Shown piece by piece: positions 62,168 to 64,000 of a stretch of 64,000 bases of DNA. Source of the DNA: Sphingomonadales bacterium (lineage in GTDB: Bacteria; Pseudomonadota; Alphaproteobacteria; Sphingomonadales; Sphingomonadaceae); the NCBI GenBank assembly GCA_027486415.1, contig JAIXPC010000002.1, positions 124,001 through 188,000 of the forward strand, written 5' to 3'. The notes below the pieces were generated by a model that worked only from the letters and a program-made list of their open reading frames with translations, was not told the DNA's origin and made no database searches. How positions within the stretch are numbered: the first letter of the stretch is position 1; every line of letters starts with the position of its first letter. The position numbers and the translations under genes were made by a program.

Positions 62168-64000
62168 TTAATCGACCGCCATCGCCTCGGCAATCAGCGC
62201 CTCGGCCTCGATCAACAGCGTGGCATCGGCACTGTCGCCCACCCGCTCCCGCCCGATGGTCAGCAGCGACGGCACCGCCAGCGGCGTGACGTGGCTGGCG
62301 CGGACATGGCTCATCCGCGCGTGCGCTTCCTCCAGCAGGCCGGCGAGCCGGGCAACATCCGTCAGCTTGCCGCGCGCATCGGTCCAGGCGGCGGTGAGCA
62401 GCAGATGGTCGGGCTCATGCCGGCGCAGCACGTCATAGATCAGGTCGGCCGACACGCTCATGGCCTTGCCCGATTTGTGCACGCCGGGTTGGGTGCGCTC
62501 GATCAGGCCGCCGATGATGGCCACTTCGCGGAAGGCCCGCCTGAGGAACGGCGAGGCGGCCAGCCACTCGGCCAGTTCATCCTCCAGCACGGTCGGATCG
62601 AACAGCGGCTGCGGATCATCGACCGGATCGAGGCTCCACGCCGCCATCGCATAATCGCTGGCCACAAAGCCCATCGGCTTCAGCCCGGCGCGCTCCATGC
62701 GCTGCGTGACCAGCATTCCCAGCGTCTGGTGCGCCGCAGCCCCGGCAAAGCCATAGACAACCATGTACCAGCGGCCATCGCGTTCAAATGTTTCGACCAG
62801 CACGTCGTCGCGGCCCGGCAGCCGCGAGACACGCGACTGGATCGCCAGCCATTCGCGCACGTCGGGCGGCATTTCGGCCCACCGCGTCCGATCGTTCATC
62901 AGGCCGCGCACCCGCGCCGCCAGCCGCGTCGTCATCGGCATACGACCGCCCATGTAGCTTGGCACCTTTGGAGCGCCCCGCCCCAATCGCACGTGGACAT
63001 CGCCGCCATCAAAGCCGGTCACCTCCACGACCTGGCCGGCGAACATGAAGCTGTCGCCGACGCGCAGCTGGCTGACGAAATACTCCTCGACCTGGCCCAG
63101 CTTGCGGCCGCCGCGCCCCGGTTTGCCGGTGCCGAACACGACATTCATCGTCACCGCCTCGACAATGGTGCCGCTGTTCATCCGCCACTGCCGGGCCAGC
63201 GCGGCAGACCGCAGGCGCATCCGGCCGTCGGGCTGCGTCACCAGCCGTTGATAGCGCTCATAGGCCTTCAGGGCGTAACCGCCTGTCGCGGCATAGCCGA
63301 GCACCGACGCGAACGCGCTGCGGGTGAGGCCCGCATAGGGGGCGGCGCTCTTCACCTCGTCATAAAGATCGTCAGGAAAGAACGGCCCGGCGGCCGCACA
63401 GCCGACGACGTGCTGCGCCAGCACGTCCAGTGCGCCGGGGCGGAAACCATCGGGATCAAGCTCCCGCGCCTCGACTGCGTCGCGCGCGGCCAGCGCCTCC
63501 AGATACTCAAAGCGATTGCCGGGCACGATGAGGCAGCGGCTGGCTTCATCCATGCGGTGGTTGGCACGGCCCGTCCGCTGCAACAGGCGGGATGCGCCCT
63601 TGGGCGCGCCCATCTGGATGACCAGATCGACATCGCCCCAATCCAGCCCGAGATCGAGGCTGGCCGTGGCCACGATGGCACGCAGCCTGCCTGCCGCCAT
63701 CGCCGCTTCGACCTTGCGGCGCGCTTCGGGGGCAAGGCTGCCGTGATGGATGCCGATGGGCAAGGCGTGGTCATTCTCTGCCCACAGATCGCGGAAGACG
63801 AGCTCCGCGACGGCGCGGGTGTTGACGAAGACGATGGCCAGCCGTGCCGCCTCGATCCGCCGCATCACCGCGCGTGCAGCCCAGCGGCCATTGTGGCCGC
63901 CCCACGGAATACGGTCGTCGATCACCAGGATGTCGATGGCGGGATCGGCCCCGCCCTGCGCCACCACCACCTCGACCAGATCGGCGTCGGCGTCGGGTGC
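62168..64000 (-). CDS. ligase-associated DNA damage response DEXH-box helicase, C-terminal part (partial)
   Basis: About 611 residues of an Lhr-like SF2 helicase that starts outside the window. The visible part includes helicase motifs of the second RecA-like domain (AIVFVNTRAVAELVF, ATASLDLGLDWGDVDLVIQMGAPKG, RTGRANHR), then the winged-helix and the helicase-associated core of the Lhr family. It ends 9 bases before pdeM on the same strand, giving a tightly linked repair module. N-terminal motifs (Walker A, DEXH) are not visible. Confidence 0.88.
   Translation of the reverse strand, partial: APDADADLVEVVVAQGGADPAIDILVIDDRIPWGGHNGRWAARAVMRRIEAARLAIVFVNTRAVAELVFRDLWAENDHALPIGIHHGSLAPEARRKVEAAMAAGRLRAIVATASLDLGLDWGDVDLVIQMGAPKGASRLLQRTGRANHRMDEASRCLIVPGNRFEYLEALAARDAVEARELDPDGFRPGALDVLAQHVVGCAAAGPFFPDDLYDEVKSAAPYAGLTRSAFASVLGYAATGGYALKAYERYQRLVTQPDGRMRLRSAALARQWRMNSGTIVEAVTMNVVFGTGKPGRGGRKLGQVEEYFVSQLRVGDSFMFAGQVVEVTGFDGGDVHVRLGRGAPKVPSYMGGRMPMTTRLAARVRGLMNDRTRWAEMPPDVREWLAIQSRVSRLPGRDDVLVETFERDGRWYMVVYGFAGAAAHQTLGMLVTQRMERAGLKPMGFVASDYAMAAWSLDPVDDPQPLFDPTVLEDELAEWLAASPFLRRAFREVAIIGGLIERTQPGVHKSGKAMSVSADLIYDVLRRHEPDHLLLTAAWTDARGKLTDVARLAGLLEEAHARMSHVRASHVTPLAVPSLLTIGRERVGDSADATLLIEAEALIAEAMAVD

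Overview
The window is 64 kb of GC-rich (roughly two thirds G+C), densely coded chromosomal DNA from an alphaproteobacterium, most likely of the Sphingomonadales. This placement is inferred from gene content and gene order rather than from a marker gene. Examples are the runs lgt / NDUFAF7-type methyltransferase / pgeF, TauE-SafE / TIGR02186, PdeM / ligase-associated helicase, and the ScfR-type regulator beside the glyoxylate genes. About 63 protein genes, one tRNA and several structured non-coding elements are supported. No intergenic gap exceeds 300 bases. No rRNA, CRISPR array, prophage, transposase or defence island was recognised, so most of the window reads as ordinary core and household metabolism.

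Layout. 1-0.9 kb: the end of a flavin amine oxidase and a secreted cytochrome c. 0.9-5.8 kb: the glyoxylate shunt, with aceB and an ScfR-like regulator on the minus strand, divergent from aceA, which ends in a hairpin and a strong terminator. 5.8-9.4 kb: a HerA-like ATPase, divergent from an SMP-30 lactonase / epoxide-hydrolase-like pair. 9.5-17.6 kb: polA, divergent from a run holding leuD, leuB, a DUF502 protein, a dicarboxylate-type symporter, a methyltransferase and asd. 17.6-19.1 kb: a Cro-like / DUF2975 pair and an outer-membrane barrel. 19.1-25.3 kb: 3-oxoacid CoA-transferase, a PLP decarboxylase, an acyl-CoA ligase, small membrane proteins and a glycine-rich double cold-shock protein. 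25.4-30.3 kb: TIGR02186 with TauE, then lgt / methyltransferase / GNAT / pgeF. 30.4-35.3 kb: a fatty-acid-type catabolic operon of two acyl-CoA dehydrogenases, an acyl-CoA ligase and an HD-domain oxygenase-like protein. 35.3-42.9 kb: a zinc-ribbon protein, divergent from a tightly packed run of serS, surE, an NlpD-like gene, rimO, an M17 aminopeptidase and an NlpC/P60 gene. 43-52.8 kb: peptidases, a secreted methyltransferase, glutathione peroxidase and tRNA-Thr. 52.9-64 kb: lnt, metK, a flippase, a flavin reductase, an atypical response regulator, galU, and pdeM with the start of a repair helicase module that runs off the edge.

Genes that plausibly work together: aceA, aceB and the ScfR regulator with the CoA-transferase and acyl-CoA genes (growth on acetate and fatty acids); lgt and lnt (lipoprotein maturation, 23 kb apart); the NlpD-like and NlpC/P60 genes with pgeF (cell-wall turnover); and leuB, leuD and asd (amino-acid synthesis).

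The most unusual non-coding feature is a 271-bp nested palindrome at 41802-42072 between the aminopeptidase and NlpC/P60 genes. Its 32-bp terminal inverted repeats (one mismatch) enclose two further perfect hairpins, so that it could fold as a three-armed junction. Its ends reach into the stop region of one gene and the start codon of the next. Two copies of a second palindromic repeat (27.1 and 32.8 kb), a response regulator lacking its phospho-acceptor, and an imperfect palindrome upstream of metK are the other points worth checking.
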